Shown here in pieces: positions 49,377 to 60,626 of a DNA stretch of 64,000 bases. The stretch's first letter is position 1; the number at the start of each line of letters is the position of its first letter. Origin of the DNA: Yarrowia lipolytica. Lineage: Eukaryota; Ascomycota; Dipodascomycetes; Dipodascales. Location of the stretch: assembly GCF_001761485.1 (NCBI RefSeq), contig NC_090774.1, positions 1,922,001-1,986,000 of the forward strand, in the 5' to 3' direction. The notes beneath the pieces were generated by a model. The model saw nothing but the letters and a program-made list of their open reading frames with translations. It had not been told where the DNA came from and ran no database searches. The translations under genes were made by a program, and so were the position numbers.

Positions 49377-50844
49377 TGTTGGTGTTGTAGTGGTAGTGGT
49401 GGTAGTGGTGGTAGTGGTGGTAGTGGTGGTAGTGGTGGTTGTGTCTGATGATAAGAAAGGAGAGACATGGAGGAGGTATATATACTTGGTTAATCGTCGT
49501 ATATTTCATCTTGGAAAGATCAGGAGACTGTGGTGAGAGGTCGTATGGATTCTGCAAAGGGTAATTGTCGCTATATTCATTTGTCGGTGTGGCAACGAAG
49601 ACTTGCATGGGATACCGATTAATGAAATTGTCGTGCATCATCAGTAAACTGGACAACAGCTCTATTCGGTCGAAAAGTGGCGCTAGAAGGCCGAGGAAAG
49701 AGTTGATAGGACACCATCGAGCCAGTGTCTCGTATATCTTCGTTTGACCCAGATAGCTCCCCAATAGGCCGTTCTGTGCGACTTTTTGCAAAGTTGGCCA
49801 ATCTTTTAGACTCGTCGATACTGTCCCAAATAGGTAATTTTGCATAGAAAACTTCTGTGAATTTCATGTTGGGCAGAAATGCTGTAATTGTGGCGGGGTA
49901 TCTCTGCGTAATGATATAACATTGATTTCAGAGGTATCTGTGTTCTTTTTCTCGATTCTGTGTCGTTTTTGGGGGCGTTTCTGGCTGCTGTTTTAGGGCC
50001 CTGTGGTGTGTAGGAGAAAGGGTTTTGTTTGGGCGGAAGACTCAGTATAATAGACAAAATAGTGACACAGGGAGCTGGTTTCAACTAATAAAACACAGAC
50101 AGCAGGTGGTATTAAACAAACAATACATGACAAACGCCGTACCAAGGCAGCCGTCCCTGCAAGAAAGCTATTTGGCGACGGCCTCATCGATGTGAAACGA
50201 GCCCGGATTGCGAAACGGGCTTGGTTCGTGTAATAGGCAGCTATCAAACCTCAGCCTGCCAGCCCTTGACCCAAGGCCATTGTCCAAATGTTCAGCCGGT
50301 TCCACAGCCCCTATCTCGACAGTATGGCAGATGAACTGTCAATCAGATCAGTATTCTGACTGATATATTATGTACTTGTGCCGTGATTACATTACCTTGT
50401 CCGGAATGTGAACAACAAGGCCCCACTCTACCAGCCATTCAATGGACAGTATCGCAAATAATTATTCTGATCTCCGTATCTGTGTCTCTTCAATCTACGG
50501 TTCGGTCAGATCTCAACAGAACATGAGAGGCCCTTGTTCTTAATCTGTGTAGCAGAACAGACGCGCGATTTTTGGTATGATAGAGCATTCGGAGTGTGCA
50601 GTCCATAGATCTATTCATCTCGAATGTTCCTCTCATTGCCAGTAGTAGACTTCTTTATCCGACTGCAAGAATCAATCTCGCAACTGCGGGGTTCGACAAT
50701 AACGACCATGTAGCAATCCGCTGATATTCCATTGTGCACGTATCGAGCGACTCAGTATTCTTTCCTCTGTACCCTAGCCCCCTCTTCAAGTTGCCCGTTC
50801 TCCATATGCATACCTCCGTTTCCTTACAGTACTTGTGAGGCCGT
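49377..50844. other. Upstream region of the pheromone gene
   Basis: 1.47 kb between the pheromone ATG and the TRAPPC13 stop. A 9-bp tandem repeat fills the 5' leader (49391-49439). A one-mismatch pheromone-response heptamer (TGAAACC on the minus strand) is at 50083-50077. I saw no exact TGAAACA. No other gene is supported. Confidence 0.6.
49391..49439. repeat. 9-bp tandem repeat in the pheromone gene leader
   Basis: Five to six copies of TGGTAGTGG (CCACTACCA on the coding strand), starting about 15 bp upstream of the ATG, so probably inside the 5' UTR. Confidence 0.92.
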
Positions 50845-51594
50845 CTACTGTACAGTCAAGCACCCATTTTCACCCATTGGGCCTCGTGTCCAGAAAATGG
50901 TAAACGCCGGTCGATCGCCTGTGTACTTGCACGAGTATTGCCACATGTCTCCAGGTCCCAGCAGGTTAGCAGTCTTGGTGGATCCGACGGGCTGCACGGA
51001 ATCAGAGAAGAATGACGGCGGCTTGAGCCACAGACTGTTGGAGGTGATATTCTCGACCTTTATCTGCATGGCCGGTTGTCTGTTGGCGGTCTTGATGGTC
51101 TCCAGCTGCAACTGGACGCAATTGACGGCGTTGAACTGGTACATTTTTGAAAAGGACTCCTGGTGGGGTTCTCCGTCGACCACGTACGAGTAGGTCACGT
51201 GGCAGGTGACTGTGTGCATTCCTGCCGTAGGGATCTCATACTTGATGGGGAACTGTGTCGTCTGGTGGATTTCGTTGAGCTCCACGGTGTCTGTCGAGTT
51301 GAGCACTTGGACGGGAGGTTCGGTGGAGTCCTTGGCGTGGATCGCCGCAGACACGCCCACCTTGACGCTGGGAGCCGTGTTGTAGATGAAGTCCGTCTTG
51401 AGACTCACGTAGACCATGAAGGTGAGCACTTCTCCCACGTAGACCGTTCCAAAGGCTGGACGGATGCTGAGCCATGGTGAGGGCAGGTTCAAAACGGCCG
51501 ATTGAGATTGCGAGAGCACGAATGGGTCTTGGATGGCCGGCGTCAGCTGCGGTTTCGACGCCCGCATGATTTTCAGGCTGATTCCATGGTTCAT
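50845..51594 (-). CDS. TRAPPC13: TRAPPC13 / DUF974-family TRAPP complex subunit
   Basis: 249 residues. TRAPPC13 (related to yeast Trs65) belongs to a TRAPP complex that activates Rab GTPases in Golgi and autophagic traffic. Seen: an early PSPWLSIRPAFGTVYVGEVLTFMVYVSL block matching the family start (in parts), Ig-like beta segments (MHTVTCHVTYSYV), and a LLGPGDMWQYSCKY segment followed by ITIFWTRGPMGENG-like C-terminal sequence. It is shorter than human TRAPPC13 (417), ending soon after the motif equivalent to the middle of the last domain. I see no continuing exon. The family call rests on pattern memory. Confidence 0.75.
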   Translation of the reverse strand: MNHGISLKIMRASKPQLTPAIQDPFVLSQSQSAVLNLPSPWLSIRPAFGTVYVGEVLTFMVYVSLKTDFIYNTAPSVKVGVSAAIHAKDSTEPPVQVLNSTDTVELNEIHQTTQFPIKYEIPTAGMHTVTCHVTYSYVVDGEPHQESFSKMYQFNAVNCVQLQLETIKTANRQPAMQIKVENITSNSLWLKPPSFFSDSVQPVGSTKTANLLGPGDMWQYSCKYTGDRPAFTIFWTRGPMGENGCLTVQ

Positions 51595-52290
51595 TGTTGA
51601 CTGATGTGTGATGTGTAAATGCGTGAGTTACCTACAGTACATATCTACTGTACTTGTAGGTGGTAGTGATTATGCAACGTTAGTTGGTGTCAGAAAAGAC
51701 CCACGAACACGGTGGGAGCTGGATCAACTCGGATTTCCGTCCCAAATGAATAATCGCTCTGATTCTGTGACACTCTGTTTCTGTGACTCCGTTTTAAGAC
51801 ATGTTATTGCAATACAACCTCGGGTGTGGAATGTGTGTCAAGATGGGATCGTCAATCTGGATTGGGAAAATGAAGTGATAATAGCGTACCTTTACTCCAT
51901 GAATAGCAATGAAGAGGGACGAACAAGATCATCACCAACGCACCCAAACCCCCGGACAAGAATGGATATATGTATATCTATCGTCACGTGACTGGTCATA
52001 GATGCATCAGACACGACTTGACATGACCTGACACGAATATACATTGTGTAAAAGGAGCTAAAAAGGGTTCTTCTGTAAGCACAGTCGTACGTCCGTTTCA
52101 GAGCCTAAGATGATTAGGGTGAAATAAACGTCTGATATGTGAAGCTAAGTTGTACGATAGCTGTATTGATGATACTCTTTTTATAGGGCCTGGTAGAGGT
52201 AATTAAACGATTATACTGGTGGGTTGAGTTGATCCAGGGCGACAAACGTATCTGTCTTATCGCCACTAATCTCTGTTCCCTAATGGTGCT

Positions 52291-52292
<2 letters not shown>

Positions 52293-52322
<30 letters not shown>

Positions 52323-52335
52323 CTGTCTGCCCGTC
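52293..52335. repeat. 8-bp tandem repeat GTCTGCCC
   Basis: Five copies, one with a C-to-T change. Confidence 0.92.
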
Positions 52336-52619
52336 AGCATCCACGCTTTGCTGTGTTTATTTTTCTAGGTTTTCCCCCAATTTCGTGGAATTTCCGCATC
52401 CAATTTGCTGCGAAATCGCCGCACTTTGGGTCTACAGAGAGCCATTGAACGATACACTTGCACAATTGCACAATTGCACTCGTCTATGTATCTCATTTAA
52501 CCATCTTATCGTAACATAGCTCATCATCCCTCGATGCATGCATCGATGACGCGACGGCAATCCATGGGACTTAGATCATGTGGGATATAGCAGAAGTGGG
52601 AAAAAAAAAAAAAAAAATT

Positions 52620-52705
52620 AAGAATCAAGAATCAACCATCAGCCATCAACCATCAGCCATCAACCATCAACCATCAACCATCAACCATCAACCATCAAGA
52701 ATCAA
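52620..52705. repeat. 7-bp tandem repeat ATCAACC flanked by AGAATCA units
   Basis: About ten ATCAACC/ATCAGCC units with AGAATCA at both ends, giving a near-symmetric array. Confidence 0.9.
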
Positions 52706-53702
52706 GCCACATGGTGGTGCGGGTCGCGTCAGCGTCGGTCGCCGGGGTCCAGGACAACCGTATTGGCCCTGTGGGCGTCAAACCGTCGGCCTAATTAGCT
52801 CCATTCTGTGGCCATTGGTTTTGGCGAGACATTTTTGATAATTTGATAATTTGGGCGAATTGGTCCACATTATGGCGCCAGGGCAGGGGTTGTGACGACG
52901 GCCCAAAGCAAAAGTGAGGGCGGAGCATATTTGGCATAAAACTGGAAATGTTGCATTTGCCGCAACTGTGGAGGACAATGCAGCTCGTACTGGGGCAAAA
53001 GCGAGTCTTGGGCGAAAATACGGACCGCCGCAAGTCGTCGAAACAGCCGCCGGCACCATCGTCGCACGAAGGAGGAACCACACACACAATCCACACCCCC
53101 TCCGCCCAAGTTAGACCGCCAGCTATATACCCACCAAAAACCAAAAAGAGACCTGGGAGATTGGCGCAGACAAAGAAAAGGCAAATTGCTGGAGCCGAAC
53201 CATAATTAGCATCTGGTGTCCCAGCCCATACCCCAAACCCCAAACCACCCACCACCCCTCAGGGACACAATTTACACCAGAAGCCAAATCAGCTTGCAGC
53301 ACACGCATATACACCATTTGCAAACGGCTTCAGGATCCGGCCGAAATTGTTGCGCGACACGATAAAACCGCCCCGTGACGCGTGCTCCCCAGATACTACA
53401 TCCTCCCCACTGTTGCTCCACGTGCCAAGCAAGCTTTTGCGGCCTTTGATCAACGAATCAACGAGTGATCGGAACCCACAAGGCCTCCCACAAGAGACAC
53501 ACACAAACAAGCGACGGTCGCCGACGATAGTGAATCGCCCGCTCGAATCGCACAAAGGAGACCGCCACCGACGACCCCGACCCGGCTCCCCCACGGTTTC
53601 TTGGAGATCTAACGTCCATTTCAGCCCGCAATTCAGGCCTCAGATCCGATAAGAGCCTCAGATCAAGAATCCAACATTTCCACCTCCAACAACAAAACCG
53701 CC

Positions 53703-54749
53703 ATGGAAGTCGCCCGACAAAGCCTCGAACCATTCGCGTTCGCTGCCAACAAACGGCCACTGGACATGGTCGACTCTGACGAGCCCCGATCAGACAGATC
53801 CGAGAAAGCAAACCTCCGTCGACTCGCCATTGTCAACGAACGCCGACAGTACGAAGAGACGCTCAAACCAGACTCGTCGGACACAGAACCTGCCGCTGCC
53901 ACAGCCGCTGAGCAGCCCGCCGCCAACTCGCCTCCCGCCGTCGAAATCGACCCGTCGTCAGGCCTACACGTGCCCACCCTACGAGCCACCTCGGTGATCC
54001 CGTCCTTATCGCTCATGTACGCCGACACGGCTCCTCGAGACGTGTGGAGACCGCAGATCGAGGCCTGGATGAAGAAGTCCGGCCACCGAATGCGCGACGT
54101 GGAACGGGCCGTCGAGGCGTCCGACAAGCTCGACGACAAGTATATGCTCAAGGACCCCAAGCCCGTGGCCAAATCCAAGGCAGGCCCTGTCGCAAAGACA
54201 TCCACTGTCGTGGATGAACAACTACCCCCACAAACGGCATCCATCACCATGCCCTCGCCACAGATCCACAGCAGCGCACACGTTGTCAGCACCCCACAGA
54301 TCACAGAGCCACCCACGCTCAAACCCCCACAGTCCCCCATACAACACATCCCCCCACCCCCACACATGGCGTCTCCACACCCGTCACCTCATATGGAGAC
54401 CTCAATGGTCGCCTCTCCGGCACTGTCGTCGCCTCCCAAACCCATCCACAGTGCCTCCACATACTCCACCCCCAGCTATGGCAAGCGACGATGTATCAGT
54501 TGTGGATCGGACCAGAGTCCCTGCTGGCGCCCGTCGTGGTCTGCATCAGCAGGACAGCTGTGCAACTCATGCGGTTTGCGGTACAAGAAGACTGGAGCCC
54601 GATGCACCGAGTCCGACTGTGGCCGGATCCCAGCCAAGGGCGAGTGGGCAGTTATGCGAAACACGGCTAAGCGAAATCCGGAAACCGGCCGGATGGACTA
54701 TGCATGCATTTATTGTCGAGGAGTGGTGGAAGTGAATGAGAGGTTTTGA
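53703..54749 (+). CDS. ASH1: GATA-type zinc-finger transcription factor of the Ash1 class
   Basis: 348 residues. One zinc finger near the C-terminus (about 263-301) reads CISC-x19-CNSC with [16 protein letters not shown] and [11 protein letters not shown], then [12 protein letters not shown]. This unusual finger and the following basic block match yeast Ash1, which represses HO in daughter cells and promotes filamentous growth. A final CIYC pair could bind another metal. The middle (about 185-255) is Pro/His-rich and disordered ([13 protein letters not shown]). Ash1 function in this yeast is inferred; other GATA factors such as AreB or Gat types have different finger spacing. The start ATG at 53703 is preceded by a pyrimidine-rich, CAAAAC-type leader. 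Confidence 0.8.
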   Translation: MEVARQSLEPFAFAANKRPLDMVDSDEPRSDRSEKANLRRLAIVNERRQYEETLKPDSSDTEPAAATAAEQPAANSPPAVEIDPSSGLHVPTLRATSVIPSLSLMYADTAPRDVWRPQIEAWMKKSGHRMRDVERAVEASDKLDDKYMLKDPKPVAKSKAGPVAKTSTVVDEQLPPQTASITMPSPQIHSSAHVVSTPQITEPPTLKPPQSPIQHIPPPPHMASPHPSPHMETSMVASPALSSPPKPIHSASTYSTPSYGKRRCISCGSDQSPCWRPSWSASAGQLCNSCGLRYKKTGARCTESDCGRIPAKGEWAVMRNTAKRNPETGRMDYACIYCRGVVEVNERF

Positions 54750-57676
54750 ACTGGACAAGGCATGCTGGCCAGCTAACAACGGCGAGAGATTGGAAACGAA
54801 GGACGAGACGAGACGAGACAGCGGACACAAGACAGTTCTTGCTAATCACCACTGTCTGTGTTATGACCCGTCGACAAGCTCGTCAACCAACAGACTGACC
54901 TCCCACCTCCCTCCACCGTGCAACGCTAACACTAACGCGTGGCTATTTTGTATGGAATAGCCATTGATGACTTATGATGGGTATTTTTTGGAATTGTTTT
55001 TTTTGGTTTTTGATGTTATTTTTGTCTTGATTGTTTTGTAAGTATAGAGTGATAAATGATGTTTAACAGAGGTATCTTGGGTCGTAATAGTAGTATCTCG
55101 GACCTATCTTGGTGGTTGGTGGTTCTCATACATGTATGATGCAAGGAAGACGTACGGAGCTGTAGCGAAGTCCATTGGGTCACGTGACTGCGAGTCATGA
55201 GAGGTATCGCCTTGATGGTAGCAGTGGGGTATGATTCTGTTGAGTTGGGTTGCTTCTTACTCGATCGCTACAAGTACAGTAGTTGTCGGTACTTGTTTGT
55301 CTCTTGGTATGGTGAGTGTCGATGTTCCAGAACAATCTGTTGGAAAAAGAGTCGTTTAGCGGAGTTTCGAAGTGTAAGGTTTGTGGTTCGAAACCGGGAT
55401 GGGTCGCACAAGTTTGTGTCAGAAACATGTCTGTTGTTTGTGTTGTTTTCCGACATTTCGTCGCCGTATGTTGGACTTCCGCGGAGAGGATGGGTGTCTT
55501 GGGCTGTGGAGAGGATGTCAAGCTGGTTTGGTGTGTGTTTCTCCAAGGACAGAGGCGCTATTGAGAAACAGAGACTTGTGTTGTGTTCTCCTCGTTCCGG
55601 GGATGTCACACGTCAGCTTTTCGGCCGGTTTCTGTCTCTCGTCGTGTCACAGATGGTGTTGTTGTTGATGAGTTCCTGGTTGCCCTGTTTCGCACAAGGT
55701 GGTGCGTGAGGTTGTGTGGAGAGGGGCTTGAAGGAGGGGGGTCGAGGTGCAGGAGCGTCCCCCGAGGGGCCCTAGGCCGTCACATGACCGGCATAATGGT
55801 GTGGAGTCGGGTTTTGGTTTTCCTGGCGGGTTCCACACTTGTCAAGTCTCGTTTTTCAGGCTTTTTTTCACTCGCTCTTTTTGCACTTTGGCATCTTTTT
55901 ACCTTTGGTGCTTACCACCTTTGTATGCAGGAAATCTATTGGGTTTGGTGTATAGGTGAAAAAAAAAAAAAGCCAAAGGTGACTGTTTTTTTCCGACTCG
56001 GTCATGTTGCATTTTGTGCGATATTATAAGTGGGGAACGAATGGAGGCGAGCTGGTGTGATACGGGAGCTGCTGTTTCTCACGATTCTGCCCAGCCATTT
56101 ATCACGCGCACGCTGACATCTTGCACTTAGTCATCAAGAGCTACAGTACGACGAGTACATACTACCAACCACTCCTGAAGTGCTTCCATGAGTTCAGTTG
56201 AGTGCTGAACCAACTCTCGACACTCTCGACAGCCTGTGAAAAGGAATGAGTGTGTGGAAAGGGATTCAATACTGGAGAAGAGAGGGGAGAGATCGAGAGG
56301 GTGATGTTACATCCCCAAGCGTCGTAGTCTCGCGTTGATGACTGGAACGGACTGTTGAACGACGATCAACATGGTGTGCAAGCTGATGGACAGTTGTGCC
56401 AATGGTTCAGAAGCGTTAGTTGAGCTTCTAACGACCTACTACTCGCCTGTCAAGTGAGGTGTGTACTTGTTCATACTCCTACTCGTCTCACTGGCGTCTA
56501 GGGTTGTGAGCACCGTCGCTTATGAAAGACGCCGTCGCCTATGAAAGACACCGTCGCTCATTGAAGACTAGATCCATAATATAAACAAAAGAGTATTTCT
56601 CTGAATGGCGACGGATTGGCCAGCCCCATCGTTACACAATTTGTCCAAAAACACCATCTCTGCCGTCCATCGATATCTGTCGAAATCATCCGGACCAGAC
56701 AGTAGAGCTTTGAGAACCCCGAAGGAGGAATACTGCAGTGAAGTGTTCTTTGAAACTCTGACTGGAGTATCTCCATTTCTATATCTCCATTAGTAATCAC
56801 TCCAAACAGATGTCTTCCCGCTTGAGTCAGCCGAGACCACGGTCACGTATGGTGATTCCTTCAAACATATGACTCCATTGACCTAACAAGACACTGGCAG
56901 TTGTAAATACGTAAATACATTCTTGATGTAAGTTTTAATCTGATTGGAGACTCTTCTGAGTAACACACTCTCTTCCAAGCAGTCATTTTGGCCTTTTTTT
57001 CTTCCAAACCCGTCTCGATTACTCATCAGGTTTTATCTGAGAACCAAAACGTCTCAATCATTGACATATTGTACCATCAACTCTGTAAAAACTTGACAGA
57101 TGTGCTACTTGTGTCATTATGAATCGATTTTCCAAATATCCATTATCATTATCCCATTTCTTCCCCGATATCACCTCCCCATCTACCACCTCCATCTACC
57201 AACCACCATGCTCAGTAATCAGAAACTCCTCTTCACAGACCACAATTGCCAATAATTGACCACCAAAAGTCGTACCATGTGTTTCTCCGGTGACCAGGTC
57301 TCGCTTTCACCCATTTATTCCCTCAAAAACACCCCTACAGTAATTTCAGCGCCTTTTCATCAAACTCCATACTTGCAACAAAATCACAATGGCCCCCTGC
57401 CTAAACTACGCCCGCCCATAATTGAGTATATTTGTATGACAATCCCGCTCGAAATTTGGCCCACTTGTTCCCCGAGCTCCAAATATTCACTATTCACCTT
57501 CACCTCGTGCCCACCCTGGCCCCCCAATGCCCCCCGTGCTCGTAACGTCTCCCTCCCCCACACCCCACACACGTGACATAAAGTGTAAAGTGCGAGTACC
57601 TCGGTTGTGCATGCACCACTCCAACATGACATCGCCAACCAGATCACCACCCACTACACCTTCCAGGAACCCCACA
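54750..57676. other. 2.9-kb gene-free region between ASH1-like and PEX16
   Basis: No protein gene recognised. At 55391-55401 GGTTCGAAACC resembles a Pol III B-box, within a G/T-rich block (55200-55870) whose composition differs from its surroundings. Frames of up to 170 residues there have no domain. GTCGCTTATGAAAGAC-type near-repeats lie at 56515-56565. Confidence 0.55.
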
Positions 57677-58852
57677 ATGACGGACAAGCTGGTCAAGGTG
57701 ACGCAGAAGAAGAAATCGGCGCCGCAGACGTGGCTCGACAGCTATGACAAGTTTCTCGTGCGCAACGCCGCGTCGATCGGTTCAATCGAGTCCACTCTTC
57801 GAACGGTTTCGTACGTTTTGCCTGGTCGATTCAACGATGTCGAAATCGCCACCGAAACGCTCTACGCGGTGCTCAACGTGCTGGGCCTCTACCACGACAC
57901 CATTATTGCCCGTGCAGTGGCCGCATCGCCCAACGCTGCCGCCGTGTACCGCCCGTCGCCCCACAACAGATACACAGACTGGTTCATCAAGAACCGAAAG
58001 GGATACAAGTACGCCAGCAGAGCGGTGACCTTTGTTAAATTTGGCGAGCTTGTGGCGGAAATGGTGGCCAAGAAAAACGGCGGCGAAATGGCCCGGTGGA
58101 AGTGCATTATCGGTATTGAAGGAATCAAGGCGGGGCTCAGAATCTATATGTTGGGCTCTACACTGTACCAACCGCTGTGCACAACCCCCTACCCCGATAG
58201 AGAAGTCACGGGAGAGCTGTTGGAGACCATCTGTAGAGACGAGGGAGAGTTGGACATTGAAAAGGGACTCATGGACCCCCAGTGGAAGATGCCCAGAACC
58301 GGACGAACCATTCCGGAAATCGCACCCACAAATGTCGAGGGCTATCTTCTCACCAAGGTGCTGAGATCGGAAGATGTTGATCGGCCGTACAACCTGCTGT
58401 CTCGCCTGGACAACTGGGGAGTGGTGGCCGAGTTGCTGTCCATTCTGCGACCCCTCATCTACGCATGCTTGCTTTTCCGACAGCACGTCAACAAGACCGT
58501 GCCTGCGTCCACAAAGTCCAAGTTCCCCTTCCTCAACTCCCCTTGGGCCCCCTGGATCATCGGTCTTGTGATTGAAGCATTGTCGCGAAAGATGATGGGA
58601 TCCTGGTTGCTGCGACAGCGACAGAGCGGCAAGACCCCCACAGCTCTCGACCAGATGGAAGTCAAGGGCCGAACGAACCTGCTGGGATGGTGGTTGTTCC
58701 GAGGCGAGTTCTACCAGGCCTACACCCGTCCTCTGCTGTATTCGATTGTGGCTCGACTGGAGAAGATTCCAGGCCTGGGTCTGTTTGGAGCTCTTATTTC
58801 CGATTACCTGTATTTGTTCGATCGGTACTACTTCACCGCCTCTACTCTCTAA
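57677..58852 (+). CDS. PEX16: Peroxin 16
   Basis: 391 residues, the length I recall for Y. lipolytica Pex16p. Pex16 is a peroxisomal membrane-associated protein. In Y. lipolytica it is known as an intraperoxisomal peripheral protein that restrains division of immature peroxisomes, while in mammals it recruits membrane proteins. Seen: the Pex16 family start ([37 protein letters not shown]), the conserved [16 protein letters not shown] and a C-terminal [15 protein letters not shown]. The last three residues STL resemble a PTS1 (SKL-like). I start at 57677 (MTDKLVKV); the frame is open upstream with another ATG at 57527 that adds 50 Thr/Pro-rich residues. Confidence 0.96.
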   Translation: MTDKLVKVTQKKKSAPQTWLDSYDKFLVRNAASIGSIESTLRTVSYVLPGRFNDVEIATETLYAVLNVLGLYHDTIIARAVAASPNAAAVYRPSPHNRYTDWFIKNRKGYKYASRAVTFVKFGELVAEMVAKKNGGEMARWKCIIGIEGIKAGLRIYMLGSTLYQPLCTTPYPDREVTGELLETICRDEGELDIEKGLMDPQWKMPRTGRTIPEIAPTNVEGYLLTKVLRSEDVDRPYNLLSRLDNWGVVAELLSILRPLIYACLLFRQHVNKTVPASTKSKFPFLNSPWAPWIIGLVIEALSRKMMGSWLLRQRQSGKTPTALDQMEVKGRTNLLGWWLFRGEFYQAYTRPLLYSIVARLEKIPGLGLFGALISDYLYLFDRYYFTASTL

Positions 58853-59051
58853 GCGATTGATGATTGGAAACACACACATGGGTTATATCTAGGTGAGAGT
58901 TAGTTGGACAGTTATATATTAAATCAGCTATGCCAACGGTAACTTCATTCATGTCAACGAGGAACCAGTGACTGCAAGTAATATAGAATTTGACCACCTT
59001 GCCATTCTCTTGCACTCCTTTACTATATCTCATTTATTTCTTATATACAAA

Positions 59052-60626
59052 TCACTTCTTCTTCCCAGCATCGAGCTCGGAAACCTCATGAGCAATAACA
59101 TCGTGGATCTCGTCAATAGAGGGCTTTTTGGACTCCTTGCTGTTGGCCACCTTGTCCTTGCTGTCTGGCTCATTCTGTTTCAACGCCTTTCGCGCCAGAC
59201 CATCAACCTTGTTGAGCTCTCCGTCAGCAGCCTCGACCAGATCATCAAAACCAGAACCCTTGGCTCGAGTTCGGGCTTCTCGAAGCTTGTCTTTAGCCTC
59301 TTCATAATCGCCCTTCTTGATAGCAATCACACCGACTCCATATGTGCATAGAGCCTGGGCCTCCTCGACTTCCTTGGTCCGTCGGACATCGGGCTCAAGA
59401 GAAGGAATGGCCTTGAGAACACGCTTGTAACATGACTCGGATCGAGCCAGGGCGTTATTACTGCTCGTCTTCATTGTGTCCAGAGGAATCTCGCCGCCTG
59501 TGTCAGCTTTGATGGTGGTGCCCTCGTTCTTTTCGGCAGTGTGAACAATCACCTCCAGCTGTTCAGACATGAGGTAGAACATGGAGGCTAGGTTGGCTTG
59601 GGCTAACAACAGATCTCCCACTCCACATCCGGAAGCAAGCATGATCTGATAAGTGATTTGCTTCTCTCTGAGAGCAACGTTGGCGAGGGCGTCAGAGAGG
59701 TTGTGAGTTGTGAGCACATCACGAGCAGCAATAAGCTCGTCTCTGAAGGGCATCCAGGCGTCGTAATTGCCGGAAGCACGCAGCAGACGAGCATGAGACG
59801 CACTTTTAGTCAGCTGGGTCATGAACTCCCGCTCGCTCTGTGTCGGGGGCGTGCTGGCGAGTTTCAGCAGATCTGTGGCCTCGGGGCACCGTCGACAGAC
59901 CTCTTCTTGAGCCAGCAGGATCTGCAGCAGTAGCGCTCGTGATACCACATCATTTTTCTCGGTTCCAGAAATGTGAGCGAGCTTGAGAGCGATCCGCAGA
60001 CCTCTCTGGATCACCTGGGGCCGGACATCCTGGGCGATTTTGTTATTCTGGAAGGCGTCAACGTAGGCAGCACAAATCTCCATGTACACGTCGTGGGCAG
60101 CGTCCGGGTAGTTGAGCATCTCGTAGATCTCTGCCAGTTTGAGCTGGATGCCTGTGTATTCGTCCGACAAGGGAGACAGGCCTTGGGCCTCGGCCTCCAT
60201 AAGTGCCTCAATGTAATACTTGACGGCCTCCGGGAGGTTTTGGCCGCCAAAGCTTTCGCTCTCGGCCTTGAGCGCCTTTCGCAGAATGGTGGCGACTTCC
60301 GGGGTGAAGGTGTGTCGAGGGTAGAAGTACCATGTTGTGAAGCCGGAGATGGCTGCCAGGAGGAGCAAGATAGTTCTAAACCGGACCTTGGAGACGGGCT
60401 CGGCCACGAGGATTCGTCCTGCAGCTCCGGAGGGAGGAGGGGGGGTTTCGCCGTTCTGGAAGTACGATTTGGGGCCACTTGAGGACGACCCACTGGGCTC
60501 GGGGGGAATGTCGCCCTTCTGGAAATTGGTCTTGGGAGGCACGGCGTAGTTTCGGACCATGATTGGCGGCATGGCCCGGCGGATCGGAATAGCCCTCAGC
60601 TGAGCGACTCGCGATAATCGGAGCAT
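59052..60626 (-). CDS. MGR3: Mgr3-like adaptor of the mitochondrial i-AAA protease
   Basis: 524 residues. Mgr3 (with Mgr1) binds the inner-membrane i-AAA protease Yme1 and helps deliver substrates. Seen: a basic presequence (LRLSRVAQLRAIPIRRA, residues 2-18), a Pro/Gly-rich segment with a duplicated NFQKGDIPPEPSG / YFQNGETPPPPSG motif (33-68), one membrane span (about 83-102), and TPR-like helical repeats in the intermembrane-space part (NLPEAVKYYIEALMEAEAQG; LNYPDAAHDVYMEI). The C-terminal tail is charged. Length is close to yeast Mgr3 (501). It converges with PEX16 (199 bp between stops). Confidence 0.85.
   Translation of the reverse strand: MLRLSRVAQLRAIPIRRAMPPIMVRNYAVPPKTNFQKGDIPPEPSGSSSSGPKSYFQNGETPPPPSGAAGRILVAEPVSKVRFRTILLLLAAISGFTTWYFYPRHTFTPEVATILRKALKAESESFGGQNLPEAVKYYIEALMEAEAQGLSPLSDEYTGIQLKLAEIYEMLNYPDAAHDVYMEICAAYVDAFQNNKIAQDVRPQVIQRGLRIALKLAHISGTEKNDVVSRALLLQILLAQEEVCRRCPEATDLLKLASTPPTQSEREFMTQLTKSASHARLLRASGNYDAWMPFRDELIAARDVLTTHNLSDALANVALREKQITYQIMLASGCGVGDLLLAQANLASMFYLMSEQLEVIVHTAEKNEGTTIKADTGGEIPLDTMKTSSNNALARSESCYKRVLKAIPSLEPDVRRTKEVEEAQALCTYGVGVIAIKKGDYEEAKDKLREARTRAKGSGFDDLVEAADGELNKVDGLARKALKQNEPDSKDKVANSKESKKPSIDEIHDVIAHEVSELDAGKKK

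Larger units (their letters stand above)
51595..53702. other. Divergent spacer between TRAPPC13 and the Ash1-like gene
   Basis: 2.1 kb with two minisatellites (52293-52335, 52620-52705) and a 17-A run (52600-52617). The right half is probably the long leader/promoter of the GATA factor. Frames at 52780-53650 do not resemble proteins. Confidence 0.6.

Noticed and set aside
55197-55709. A 170-residue plus-strand frame in the ASH1-PEX16 spacer
   Set aside because: Cys/Trp/Val-rich composition follows from G/T-rich DNA. An overlapping minus-strand frame is equally long, and neither has a recognisable motif.
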